Source: Crossaster papposus
Lineage: Eukaryota; Echinodermata; Asteroidea; Velatida; Solasteridae
Length of the DNA: 64,000 bases
Direction: 5' to 3'
Assembly (NCBI GenBank): GCA_037893245.1
Contig: JBAIAA010000313.1
Span: 990,001-1,054,000 of the forward strand
Each line of letters begins with the position of its first letter. Positions within the stretch are counted from its first letter, which is position 1. This document shows positions 24,590-35,020 of the stretch, piece after piece. Both the position numbers and the translations under genes were made by a program. Below the pieces are notes generated by a model. It had not been told where the DNA came from. It ran no database searches and saw only the letters and a program-made list of their open reading frames with translations.

Positions 24590-24965
24590 AACTACCCTGA
24601 GTCCATCAAAATCCATTTCCTGTTTTGGAGGATTTTAGCGGATTCAGGATACCTCCATATTGAACCAACTGGAGGAGTGTGATGGATTGAGGATTTTAAG
24701 CCTAGCATTACTGCAGGAGTGTGATGGATTCAGGATACAGACATGCAGGTGATGGACTGTGATGGACTCTATGGAGAAACGCACTGCAATTTTTTGTATG
24801 CCACCTAGGTATCCTGAATCCATCACAGTCCATCAAACTTTTGCTGGTGGAGAATGATGGACTCAGGATCTCTCCAGAATGTATACTGGTGGAGTCTGAT
24901 GGACTCAGGACACCAGCAGTTTTTGCAAACCAAAATTGGTGGACTGTGGCGGATTCAGGATACTT
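24590..24965. repeat. irregular repeat of TGATGGACTCAGGAT in both orientations
   Basis: At least nine variants of GTGATGGATTCAGGATAC occur at irregular 40-70 bp spacing, some as the reverse complement (GTATCCTGAATCCATCACAG near 24810). The opposed copies create hairpin potential. The 155-residue frame on the minus strand here is a by-product of the repeat. Confidence 0.65.
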
Positions 24966-25205
24966 TCTAGTAAAAGGGGTGAGGGAGTTACTGTATCGCA
25001 TAAGTACACACAAAACCAAAAAACACCAATGTGTGGCCCTTGATGTAGATTTAATGCTATTAGAATAAGCCTTTGCACCGATGACTTTTACATACTTATA
25101 TATGTGCCCTCTATAGGAGCCAGTTCGAGACGATGGCTTTGTAGTCCCACAGAAAAAGCGCTTATATGTAAACAAAGTGCGACCTCGTCGTCGTAAAAAA
25201 TAGGC

Positions 25206-25822
25206 TTAAAGGTAGGATACACTATTTGCAGATATCAAAAATATTTACTACTGAATTATTAAGAAATATCTTACTCATTTGAAAGTAATTTATGATTCTA
25301 GGCATCTAGCAAAATAATTGCGCTAGATCTTCTAATTATTCCGAAAAATTAAATTTTATAAAGAAAAATTCGCGATCGCCGTTCGGTTAACAAAGATAAC
25401 ATAAGAATAACTGCTCGACGCAGGTTGAAAACAGTCGCTGTTTTTCGTGCTTTTCTCGGCATCCATGATTGTAAAACTTCGGACAGGTCAGTTAAACGAT
25501 ATTTACTATAAGATACAACCCCCAAAATCTACCCATTCGTGAAAATTCAAGCAATTACCAATGGTGTAACCTACCTTTAACTGTGGTTCAAAAATAAATT
25601 GCGATCGCCGAACAGCGATCACGAAAAAACAAAGATAACATAAGAATGACTGCCCAATGCCGGTTGGAAAAAAAAATGCTGTTTTTCTTGCTTTTCTTGG
25701 CATTCATGATTGTAAAACTTCGGACAGGTCAGTTAAATGATATTTACTATGAAATACAACCCCCCAAATCTACCCATTAATGATAATTCAAGCAATTACC
25801 AATGGTGTATCCTACCTTTAAA
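25206..25822. mobile_element. two adjacent MITE copies, family AGGTAGGATACACCA
   Basis: A full copy spans 25206-25580 (TTAAAGGTAGGATACACTAT ... ACCTACCTTTAA). A second copy lacking its left end runs from about 25590 to 25822, ending TGGTGTATCCTACCTTTAAA. Both carry the CGATCGCCG block and the CATGATTGTAAAACTTCGGA block. Confidence 0.75.
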
Positions 25823-25950
25823 TGTGTTAATGCAGATAAAAGTACACATGTACATGATGTGAAGGGCACGCATTTGTATTATACATCCTGGCCCGACATT
25901 TTAATGTAAAAAAAATGAAGAAAACAAATGAAAAATCCAAAAAAAAAAAC

Positions 25951-26033
25951 CTAACTTATTTCTTTGACACTGTCTGAGATATCCTCAATACAATCTTTCA
26001 GTTTTTCCCATTGTTCAACAGTTAAGCTGATGC
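25951..26033 (-). CDS. SUB1: SUB1 exon 4 (C-terminal)
   Basis: Acceptor TTTATAG precedes 26033. The exon supplies the end of the shared glycine codon, then [18 protein letters not shown] and the stop TAG at 25951-25953. It matches the PC4 C-terminal helix, including the conserved QW. Confidence 0.95.
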
Positions 26034-29000
26034 CTATAAACAAAACAGAGCAAAAAAACAAAAACAAAAACGAATTAGAAATAACTAAAAATCATGGTGA
26101 ATCGCAATATTTAATTGAAGGATGTGAAATTTAATTGAAGGATGTGAAATAAAAACAAATGTAAAAGGGGGACACAAAGCTGGACAAAAAGGAACCCCCC
26201 CCCCCCCCCCCCCAACAAAAAAGGCGGAGTTGACCAAAATAAATTGTATGTGCTGTTGTAAGGTGCTGAAATTACAAAAGAGGGCGCTGTTACAAGTATA
26301 CAGTACGGTACATATCCATAAACGTTTTCCAAACCCCAGCTTCGTCTACATATTTGGCTTCAATCATGCAGTTTGGCAATGGTGATGGAGCCAGAGACTA
26401 AGCTCAAGCTGGGGTTTGCATAACGGCCTTAGATTGAATCCATAGAAAATGAAGGTGGCAATCTTGGAGATCAAGTATCAAAATAGAATATTGTTGTAGT
26501 CATAAAATATATGGTGTACTATAATGGTAACCTTACATTTTCTGGCTAGACATCCGATCTTTTTCCAACTTATCAAGTTGGTTAGATGTGGTTTGTGCAA
26601 TTTTCAGATTGTCAATTTTGTTGTTGTTGATTTTGTTCCCCTGAATCCAATGTGATTCCTGTTTGGTTTATGCAAATTGAATTGAAGCAATGAATCGAAA
26701 CGTGTGCATGTGGCACAGAGATGTAGTACATGTACAGTACATGCAAGTAAAAGCCGACAGTGGCAGAACAAATTTGATGCAGAATGCTGGTTTGTCAGTG
26801 TTTCAAATTTTTGCCCCACTGCCTAAAAACAAACAAACAAACAAACAAACAAGTGACAGTCTGTTCAGGCGTTCCACAGTCGCGGCGAACCAAATGAGTG
26901 AATTGAGTCCGACGTCTGAAACGAATAAGGGCGACAAGGCGCGCCAGACGGCGAACGATCGACTGCTGGAGTTTCAATTTGGTTCGGCGCGACTGTGGAA
27001 CGCCTGTCTGAATCGAGCGTTAGCCTACCTTTCTTTCCAGGCTTGAGCTCCCCTGAGTTGTCTGTGTAGTATTCTCTGATATCAATCAGCACTTTGCCCC
27101 GAAACTCTCTTACGTTGACAAACCTCTGTCTAGAAAGCTGTAAGACGAGGATACAACACACACACTGTACCAAACGATGAGCACCGGGCAGTCCACAGAC
27201 CTTAAAGACTCTCCAAAAGGGACCTGAACTTTTTGTTTAACCAGTTCGCACCGGATGACGAAAATAAACGCAAAGTTTTTCCCAGATTCAAAACGGATGA
27301 CGCATAAACACACGCCACGAGCAAGGCCGGAAATGTCTGTCAGCAGCGAGCAAGGCCGGAAATGCTTGGGTGTGCTTCCTGGTACTGGCGGCCTAAACCT
27401 GCTTAGGATCGAGTTTCGTTAAAAATAATCCCGCGCGTCGGCTTGGTGATGTTAAAATAATCCCGGCGCGAACTGGTTAAGTGAAGGGGAGAGGGTGAGG
27501 CATTGTACAGTTAACCCAAACTTTATCGGGTGTGTGCAAAATCATATTGATTTTGGAGGATTGAGGATTGTTAGGGTTTTAATGCATACACAATACAATT
27601 AAGGCCTATTATAAAACGAAACAAATCAATATTTGTCATATCGATTATCGATTGAGAATTGTACTCTTAAAACTTTACAAAGTTTTTCATATGTAAATAA
27701 TTAACATTATAAACCTTAACCCCCAAGGCTCCCGCACTAGAAATCATACCACACCTAACAACCTTCAACAGCTCACACAGGTTCAGTAATTATTGGTACA
27801 CTGTACTGAACCTAACAGTACTAAACCTGCCAAACTCGGACAGTTTAAGTTTGAATGACTTGGTACAGATTGGTCAATGCATACTTTTGCATTGACTTGG
27901 TACAGATGATGGGTCAATGCATTGTTCAGTAAACGTGCTGGTCAGGCCAGTGGTATAATGTGCTTGAGTGGGGACACACATACAGGCTGTGACCAGCCAA
28001 GGGTTACCGTTCCTTCCCCCAAACTCCAACATTTTTACAAGTCTCATGCCTAGTATCTGTCCTGAACCTCACTGAATTCCACACGGTCTCCCTGGGCCTT
28101 TTGTAGTCAAACAAAGTCCAACAAGAAGTTGTTATGGTTTGGTACCAAACCTGCCAAAACCTAGCAAAACCTGCAGTTGGAGTTTGATGGGTTTGGGGTA
28201 GTTAGGGTTATTGTTTAGATTCAGGGGCAGGGTTGGGGTGAGATGTTTGGGTGGGGTGTTGGGGTGGGGTGTTGGGGTGGGATGTTGGGGTGGGATGTTG
28301 GGGTGGGATGTTGGGGTGGGATGTTGGGGTGGGATGTTGGGGTGGGATGTTGGGGTGGGATGTTGGGGTGGGATGTTGGGGTGGGATGTTGGGGTGGGAT
28401 GTTGGGGTGGGATGTTGGGGTGGGATGTTGGGGTGGGATGTTGGGGTGGGATGTTGGGGTGGGATGTTGGGGTGGGATGTTGGGGTGGGATGTTGGGGTG
28501 GGATGTTGGGGTGGGATGTTGGGGTGGGATGTTGGGGTGGGATGTGGGGGTGGGATGTGGGGGTGGGATGTGGGGGTGGGATGTGGGGGTGGGATGTGGG
28601 GGTGGGATGTGGGGGTGGGATGTGGGGGTGGGATGTGGGGGTCAGGTGTGGGGGTCGGGTGTGGGGGTCGGGTGTGGGGGTCGGGTGTTGGGGTCGGGTG
28701 TTGGGGTCGGGTGTTGGGGTCGGGTGTTGGGGTCGGGTGTTGGGGTCGGGTGTTGGGGTCGGGTGTTGGGGTCGGGTGTTGGGGTCGGGTGTTGGGGTCG
28801 GGTGTTGGGGTCGGGTGTTGGGGTCGGGTGTTGGGGTCGGGTGTTGGGGTCGGGTGTTGGGGTCGGGTGTTGGGGTCGGGTGTTGGGGTCGGGTGTTGGG
28901 GTCGGGTGTTGGGGTCGGGTGTTGGGGTCGGGTGTTGGGGTCGGGTGTTGGGGTCGGGTGTTGGGGTCGGGTGTTGGGGTCGGGTGTTGGGGTCGGGTGT

Positions 29001-32000
29001 TGGGGTCGGGTGTTGGGGTCGGGTGTTGGGGTCGGGTGTTGGGGTCGGGTGTTGGGGTCGGGTGTTGGGGTCGGGTGTTGGGGTCGGGTGTTGGGGTCGG
29101 GTGTTGGGGTCGGGTGTTGGGGTCGGGTGTTGGGGTCGGGTGTTGGGGTCGGGTGTTGGGGTCGGGTGTTGGGGTCGGGTGTTGGGGTCGGGTGTTGGGG
29201 TCGGGTGTTGGGGTCCGGTGTTGGGGTCCGGTGTTGGGGTCCGGTGTTGGGGTCCGGTGTTGGGGTCCGGTGTTGGGGTCCGGTGTTGGGGTCCGGTGTT
29301 GGGGTCCGGTGTTGGGGTCCGGTGTTGGGGTCCGGTGTTGGGGTCCGGTGTTGGGGTCCGGTGTTGGGGTCCGGTGTTGGGGTCCGGTGTTGGGGTCCGG
29401 TGTTGGGGTCCGGTGTTGGGGTCAGGTGTTGGGGTCGGGTGTTGGGGTCGGGTGTTGGGGTCGGGTGTTGGGGTCGGGTGTTGGGGTCGGGTGTTGGGGT
29501 CGGGTGTTGGGGTCAGGTGTTGGGGTCAGGTGTTGGGGTCAGGTGTTGGGGTCAGGTGTTGGGGTCAGGTGTTGGGGTCAGGTGTTGGGGTCAGGTGTTG
29601 GGGTCAGGTGTTGGGGTCAGGTGTTGGGGTCAGGTGTTGGGGTCAGATGGAGGGGTCAGAAAGAGGGGTCAGAAAGAGGGGTCAGGGGTCGAGGTTAGAA
29701 GGAGGGGTTAGGGATTGGGGTCAGATGTCGGGGGGAAGGATAAGGAAAGTGGTTTGGGAGGAGAGTGGTTTGGGAGGAGAGTGGTTGGGGAGGTCAGGGG
29801 AGGGGGTTGGGGGGCAGGGGTCAGGGGAGAGGTAAGGTTCAGGGGCAGGGTCGGGGCAAAATCAGAGGAGGGATGATGGATCAGTGGGGCTGGGGGCGAG
29901 TTCAGGAGGCGGGTCGGAGGCTGCTTCAAATAATAGAAATGCACAACTGTAAATGGTATATTGTTCCTTTTATTAGCCACCACAACCTTCTTTGGATTCT
30001 CAATCCCAAACCCCCACCCCCTAACAAAGGTATTTGTACCCATTTTCAAACTTACTAACGTGTGGGACTGTAGGGTATACTCACTGGGTACATATGATCC
30101 TCTGGCCCATCCCCGGATTTCGCCTTCTTCTTGGCAGACTTCTGTTTGGGTTCTTCCTCAGGACTTGGGCTCCGTTTAGGTTCCTTCTCAACATACTTCT
30201 CTTTCATCTTCTTCTTTTTGGGCTGTGAATCAATTTATTAAACGATAAATGTGACCGGCTCTACAAAAAGGTGTATTAAGTCGCAAAAACAGAAATTGAG
30301 TTATATACATGGTTGAAACGCCCACAACATAAGCTTTCATTTGGTATATAATAGAGCTCCATAGCCCCTCCTATTTTGGAGATATGACGCATTTACGTAT
30401 TGATTACTTCCTTGGAGTTCAAATTACACAACTGAGAAATCAGGCTTTGAAAAAGCCGGCTCTGTTGTACTACAACAGAACGATGCACACAAAATGAGAT
30501 TTTTTGTTCCACTTTATTTATCAAAATCAACATTTCTTTGAATGAAACCAGAAACTGTAGATATTAACCATCTTATGGTTTTAACTTTCAAAACCTTTCA
30601 AAATCTGCTTAATGGGCAAAATGGCTATCAATAAGTATGAACCTTTCAAAACGCTCCAGAATTTTTTGCTACTGCACTACTAGTACTACACCTTTCAAAA
30701 CCTTTTGAAAGTTGTTTTTTTGTTAACACCAGTTTGTTCAGAGAGTTGTTTTACTGGACTGAAGCGTTTTGAAAGGTGAGAAAGCTGTCTGACAAATAGA
30801 ACCTATGAAAGGTTTTGAAAGGTCTGACAGCTCTATGGTAACTGCACTGTATATAGGAGGGTTAATTAAAGATGTCATTCATGACAACAAATGAAAATCA
30901 CATTTTGATGAAATGTTTACCCTCTCAATGTTGAGCGGGCCATGATAGTGCACAGCGCAACTTAATACACCTTTTTGTAGAGCCGGTCACAAATTAGGGA
31001 TCATGGACTTTGTGTAGTTCTGACGGTTGTTGTGCACATGCACAATCTTAAATCTTAATACCGAACTGGCTTATTCTCTTAATTTTATTGACACAATTTT
31101 TGTGAAATTTATAAAAGTTTATTGCATTACGGTGGAAAATGTGATTTTTTGGGTTGCTGTCTTGTAATGTTAGGAAATTTTGTTGGAAAATACTTTTAAA
31201 AGATACACTTGACTCTCCATATCGCTAGACTTGTGTAGTAACACACAATTAAAGAAGCGACAGCCGACCAACGTTGGAAAAAACCTGACTATTTTTAAAC
31301 ACTGACCCCAACTTATTAAATTTATTAACCCTAACCCTACCTAATGCTACTTTTTACTACTAGTAGTAAAAAGTAGTATGCAGTACTCTCAATGACTTGT
31401 GCGCAATGCCTGTAGTAATTTTTAGTATTTGGTACTTCACCCCTTATTGCACTCGTAGTACTTTTTAGCATTGGGTCCCTCTGCTTGCTGAGTGTGCATG
31501 GCCCATGTATGCTGTGTAAGGTGTTCTAAACTCTACAGCAAAAATTGTCACTTGGGACACAATGGGTCAAGGCTGGACTACTGCATTTTTTGCCAGGTAA
31601 GTATTACTGACCTGTATTGCCCCTAGTATTTTGTAGTTGGCAGTATCTGTACTCTGTCAGTACACAACCAATCATCAGTCACGGAGAGACCCAATGCTAC
31701 AAAATCCTAAGTAGTATTCTGTAGTACGCAGTTCTTTAGCCCAAAGTATTAAGGCCTAGGGGGTTAGGGTTAAAAGTTAGTCCACATTTTACAATACGGG
31801 CGTTTACACAGTCACAGTACCACATTACATCTGTAAATTATCGCGGTCGGACCAGGGTTCGATTTACCCGGGTGCACGCATGCACCAGTGCATGTAGATT
31901 TTTTTTTGTGCACGTAACTTTTCTGCCCCACGTGCACGCCGTGCATGTAGCTTTTTGACCACCAAAGTACTCATTTCAGACATATATTTATCAGCCCCAG

Positions 32001-33561
32001 TGAGAATACGAATAAAGTTGGTTGAATACTTTACCAGATAATGTACGAACGTGTTATTTATTTCATAAATCCATAATTTATTCCTTGCAGCAGATTCAGA
32101 ATCAGTAAACTTGCGCACGCCGTCGCGTCGCGTCATGTTCTAGCGCTAGTGCTATTTTTGTAATCGGGAAAGCCCTCCATATTCGTACGTACGTACACGT
32201 TGTTTACGGGAGTGACGTCTACAGGGGTTATCGTAATTGACTCAATTGTGGCTACCCCTCTAGGCAATATTTGCTCAGCACTCGCTGTAGTCTTGGTGCG
32301 AGACGTTGTTGTTCATTATCACGCAACTATCGCGATTTAGCGCCCCTGCGCCTAACGACTATCAAACAATAGAGGGCGCTGTTGGAAAACTTCCAGATAA
32401 CCACCACACATCGGCTCAGAACAGATTCGCGGCTTCCAGAATACGCCCTCTATCGGTGGAATAGTCGCGACGCGTATAGTGTTGAGTACATAGGCCCTAT
32501 GGTTTTATGGTTTTACTAACTCAACAAGAACGTCTTGCACCAAGACTACACTCGCTATCGCACGCACGTGTTGCACGCGCTGTCAGTGAATTGTGATTTT
32601 TGCAACGGCGGCCGGAGTATAGTACGAGTTTGCAAAATTAATGGTGCATGTAACTTTTTGCTGGTGCATGTAGGTTTTTTGGTCTACATGCACCAGTGCA
32701 TGCAACTTTTTTTTTGTAAAACGAACCCTGGGTCGGACATTCGGGAACCTCGTTTATCTTGCCATTATAACTATAAGCACTTTAGGCTAGCACAAAGGGA
32801 AACATTTGAGGTTTAACACACGTTGATATGGACAGCTCCCCCCTTCGGGACGTCATGTCGACCTCGAGAATGGGTGAAAATCAACTAGTCTGGTTTCCTA
32901 AACTTAATAAATCCCCTGACGTCTATATTGATGTTTTTTCTGTTGGAAGTCAAGGAACCAGACTAGTACAAGAACATGAATGTTTTTCTTTGTTTTTCTA
33001 GCATGATCTACACAAAACTTCAAACAAGTCAGTGTAACAATTTTTCATATAAAATGGAGGTAGAACTAACCTCCCAAATCCATCTAAGGCCTATTTGAAC
33101 TGAAGATTACAGCAACATCAAAAAGTTGTATGTTCTCTTTAAATTCATGCTTAACTTCTAGTTCTACACAATCGCCAGACCAAGGGCCAATTTCACGGAG
33201 CTGCTAAGCACAAAAATTTGCTTAGCACAAAAAAGTCTTGCTCATTAAAAACAAGTTATCAGCCAAAATTCTCTGTGTTTTTCATGATAAGCAAAAAAAC
33301 AGCTGATTATCAATCAAAAACAATAAAGATCACGTGAAAATTTTATCTGTAACCTTGTTTTTACCAAGGAAATTTTTGTGCTTAGCAGCTCCGTGAAATT
33401 GGCCCCAGCAGAGTCGAGACCGGATGGATGCTAGGCCTAAATAGAAATGCCCGACCTGGTGAAAAAAACTAATCTGACCCATTTTAAATATTCACCTGAT
33501 ATTCCTCCTCGCTGTCGGACTCACTCGAAGACAACGTTGGCTTGGACTTGATCTTTGACAT
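25951..33561 (-). CDS. SUB1: SUB1/PC4 transcriptional coactivator gene, four coding exons
   Basis: Joined minus-strand exons 33496-33561, 30085-30222, 27029-27137 and 25951-26033 encode 131 residues in one open frame; human SUB1 is about the same size (127). Seen: a serine/acidic N-terminus ([11 protein letters not shown]), a lysine-rich linker, then the PC4 C-terminal domain with [26 protein letters not shown] and EQWEKLK. Known for the family: the domain dimerises, binds single-stranded DNA, and links activators to RNA polymerase II; the SEAC-type N-terminus is a casein kinase II target in human. Junction phases are 0, 0 and 1, all with GT-AG. The ATG at 33561 is chosen because it opens the acidic segment and follows a non-coding leader. 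Intron 1 is 3.27 kb, intron 2 2.95 kb and intron 3 about 1.0 kb, all loaded with mobile DNA. UTR limits are not visible. Confidence 0.95.
26196..26213. repeat. C homopolymer, about 18 bp, in SUB1 intron 3
   Basis: Uninterrupted C run on the plus strand. Confidence 0.9.
26322..26428. repeat. palindromic repeat in SUB1 intron 3
   Basis: ACGTTTTCCAAACCCCAGCT is mirrored by AGCTGGGGTTTGCATAACG. Related sequence (GGCCGTTTTCCAAACCCCAG) lies at about 8491-8580. Confidence 0.6.
26866..27006. mobile_element. MITE next to the SUB1 exon 3 donor
   Basis: CAGGCGTTCCACAGTCGCGG at the left and CGCGACTGTGGAACGCCTG at the right are near-perfect 30-bp inverted ends (one mismatch further in). The element ends 22 bp from the exon 3 boundary. 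An (AAAC)n tract borders it at 26826-26851. Confidence 0.8.
27029..27137 (-). CDS. SUB1: SUB1 exon 3 (PC4 beta-sheet core)
   Basis: Acceptor CGTCTTACAG ends at 27138 and the donor is AAAG|GTAGGC. It encodes [31 protein letters not shown] and PGKK, the DNA-binding core, and ends one base into a glycine codon (phase 1). Confidence 0.95.
27237..27480. mobile_element. TTAA-flanked MITE, family CCAGTTCGCGCC, copy 2
   Basis: TTAACCAGTTCGCACC and GGCGCGAACTGGTTAA are the termini. It is the reverse-orientation relative of 13489-13731 with the same paired GCAAGGCCGGAAATG blocks. It lies in SUB1 intron 2. Confidence 0.85.
28243..29645 (+). repeat. 13-bp G-rich minisatellite, about 108 copies
   Basis: The unit is TGTTGGGGTNNGG. 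Variants are in ordered blocks: TGTTGGGGTGGGA (about 28274-28541), TGTGGGGGTGGGA (to about 28640), TGTGGGGGTCGGG (a few units), TGTTGGGGTCGGG (about 28686-29210), TGTTGGGGTCCGG (about 29211-29420), then mixed TCGGG and TCAGG units. It lies inside SUB1 intron 2 and is therefore C-rich in the transcript. Because 13 is not a multiple of 3 and no unit contains a stop, all three plus frames stay open for 486-530 codons. These are not genes. Confidence 0.95.
29646..29930 (+). repeat. degenerate G-rich border of the minisatellite
   Basis: Units decay into AGAAAGAGGGGTC and TTTGGGAGGAGAGTGG repeats before returning to ordinary intron sequence. It is still purine-rich on the plus strand. Confidence 0.7.
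30085..30222 (-). CDS. SUB1: SUB1 exon 2 (basic linker)
   Basis: Acceptor TTGATTCACAG, donor CCCA|GTGAGTAT. The 46 codons are rich in Lys/Glu ([28 protein letters not shown]) and end EDHMYP, equivalent to the DDNMFQ segment before the PC4 domain. Confidence 0.9.
30250..30991. mobile_element. MITE, family TGTGACCGGCTC, copy 3, carrying a nested insert
   Basis: GTGACCGGCTCTACAAAAAG at both ends (inverted) gives this copy the clearest termini of its family. The interior is the reverse of 3346-3794. It is interrupted at 30564-30869. SUB1 intron 1. Confidence 0.8.
30564..30869. mobile_element. nested TTAA-flanked MITE
   Basis: TTAACCATCTTATGG at the left and the TATATAGGAGGGTTAATTAA region at the right bracket a segment absent from 18727-19108, where the uninterrupted sequence (reverse complement) is GGTGTTAAAGATGTC. 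The interior is rich in CTTTCAAAACC and its complement. Confidence 0.65.
31853..32730. mobile_element. non-autonomous hAT-type element, 878 bp
   Basis: Outer ends are CAGGGTTCG and CGAACCCTG, typical of hAT transposons. They are flanked by an exact 8-bp target duplication GGTCGGAC (31845-31852 and 32731-32738), the hallmark length of hAT. Subterminal GTGCATGTAG/CTACATGCAC motifs recur in both arms. No transposase is encoded. It sits in SUB1 intron 1. Confidence 0.9.
33184..33406. mobile_element. MITE, family GGCCAATTTCATAGAGCTGC, copy 3
   Basis: GGGCCAATTTCACGGAGCTG and CAGCTCCGTGAAATTGGCCC are perfect inverted ends, including the shared CGGAG variant. It ends 90 bp from SUB1 exon 1. Confidence 0.85.
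33496..33561 (-). CDS. SUB1: SUB1 exon 1 (start and acidic tail)
   Basis: ATG at 33559-33561. The 22 codons read [10 protein letters not shown] then [12 protein letters not shown], with donor CAG|GTGAAT. The arrangement equals the start of known SUB1 proteins. Confidence 0.9.
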
Positions 33562-34042
33562 TGCACTTTAATTGCAGACACGATTTCAAACAACTGCCAA
33601 AAACTGTACCTCTCTCTGGCTCTCTCCCGCCAAAACTAAAGTGCAAAAAACACCAAAAACAACGTCAGTGCAACACGTTTGTCGCTACCGTCACAGTCCC
33701 TGCTCATTACGCGCATTGTCTAGGTAAAACATCCGAAACCACAGGGGCCAGACTATCTAAATAAACGGTGGCCTCGGAAAGACATAACTAAGAGGGCCAT
33801 CCAGCCCCCAATTGTGTTGATATATTCGATTGAGTACCTTGGCGGGGTGCGGTGGGGGATGACAAACTTCACGCGGTCCACCCTGTTTATCATCAAACCG
33901 ATGTATGCAGTAACACGTTAAGCTGCTTATCATACGAAAGAAGAAGTACCGGGCGAATTAGAATGCATCTAATTTATGACCTTCAGAGGTCAGGGCAGGT
34001 ATTTTGAATGGGTGCGGTATATGCGCTGCTAGTGGGATAGAC
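33562..34042. other. SUB1 upstream region, no defined promoter motif
   Basis: This non-coding stretch must include the SUB1 5' leader and promoter. I see no TATA-like box at a fixed distance. A pyrimidine-rich stretch (CCTCTCTCTGGCTCTCTCCC) lies at 33609-33628. Confidence 0.4.
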
Positions 34043-34399
34043 CAGGAGCCAGGGGGGGTCAGGGTAGCTGGAAAGCTAACCAATTTTTATATACATCACT
34101 ATGCTCCATATGCACCTACATTCATGGAATTTGACGTCTGCCGGGCACACTGTGGTGGGTGTGGTCAAGAGGGTCAGGAGAATGGCACCCAAAAATTGAG
34201 CTAGATCAGCTCATCACCTAACCGCTTAAAACTCATGACAAAATGTTCAGCATAACTCCATGTACCATAAATGACCACTGCCAGACATTTTCAATGGTGG
34301 TGTGTGTCCGCCAGACTTAATTAACTGGTACCCCAAAATTGAGCTAGATCAGCTTAGGAGCTAACTAAATGAAACCAAGTGCTAAATGTTTAGTATGAC

Positions 34400-35020
34400 C
34401 CTATGTATCATGAATCAGCACTGCCAGACACTTTTAGTGGTGGGGTACCCCTGCCAGACGTCGCCGAATGACCACACCCCAAAATTGACCCAGGTCAGCT
34501 CATGAGCTAACCAAATGAAACCAAGTGCAAAATGTTCAGTATGACCCTATGTATCATGAATCAGCACTGCCAGACACTTTTAGTGGTGGGGTACCCCCGC
34601 CAGACGTCCCCAAATGACCACACCCAAAAATTGACCCAGGTCAGCTCATGAGCTAACCAAATGAAACCAAGTGCTAAATGTTCAGTATGACCCTATGTAT
34701 CATGAATCAGCACTTCCAGACACTTTTAGTGGTGGGGTACCCCCGCCAGACGTCCCCAAATGACCACACCCCCAAATTGACCCAGGTCAGCTCATGAGCT
34801 AACCAAATAAAACCAAGTGCAAAATGTTCAGTATGACCCTATGTATTATGAATCAGCACTGCCAGACATTTTTAGCGGTGGGGTACCCCCACCAGACGTC
34901 CCCAAATGACCACACCCCAAAATTCACCCAGGTCAGCTGATAAGCTAACCAAATAAAACCAAGTGCAAAATGTTCAGTATGACCCTATGTATCATGAATC
35001 AGCACTGCCAGATATTTTTA
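34400..35020 (+). repeat. 146-bp tandem repeats, left arm
   Basis: GCCAGACGTC recurs near 34456, 34602, 34748 and 34894, a spacing of 146 bp. Each unit carries GACCCAGGTCAGCTCATGAG and CAGTATGACCCTATGTATCA. The last unit is interrupted by the LINE. Confidence 0.85.

Noticed and set aside
24708-25175. 155-residue minus-strand frame as a gene
   Set aside because: Much of it covers the irregular TGATGGACTCAGGAT repeat. The composition is Ser/His-rich with no recognisable domain.
28211-29835. Three overlapping plus-strand open frames of 486-530 codons (Gly/Val/Trp/Cys-rich)
   Set aside because: They are the three frames of the 13-bp minisatellite, which contains no stop codon. There are no family motifs, and they lie inside a SUB1 intron on the other strand.
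34400-35020. Regular 146-bp spacing as a CRISPR-like array
   Set aside because: The whole 146-bp unit is repeated with no unique spacers, and it recurs inverted at 38878-39600 as transposon arms.
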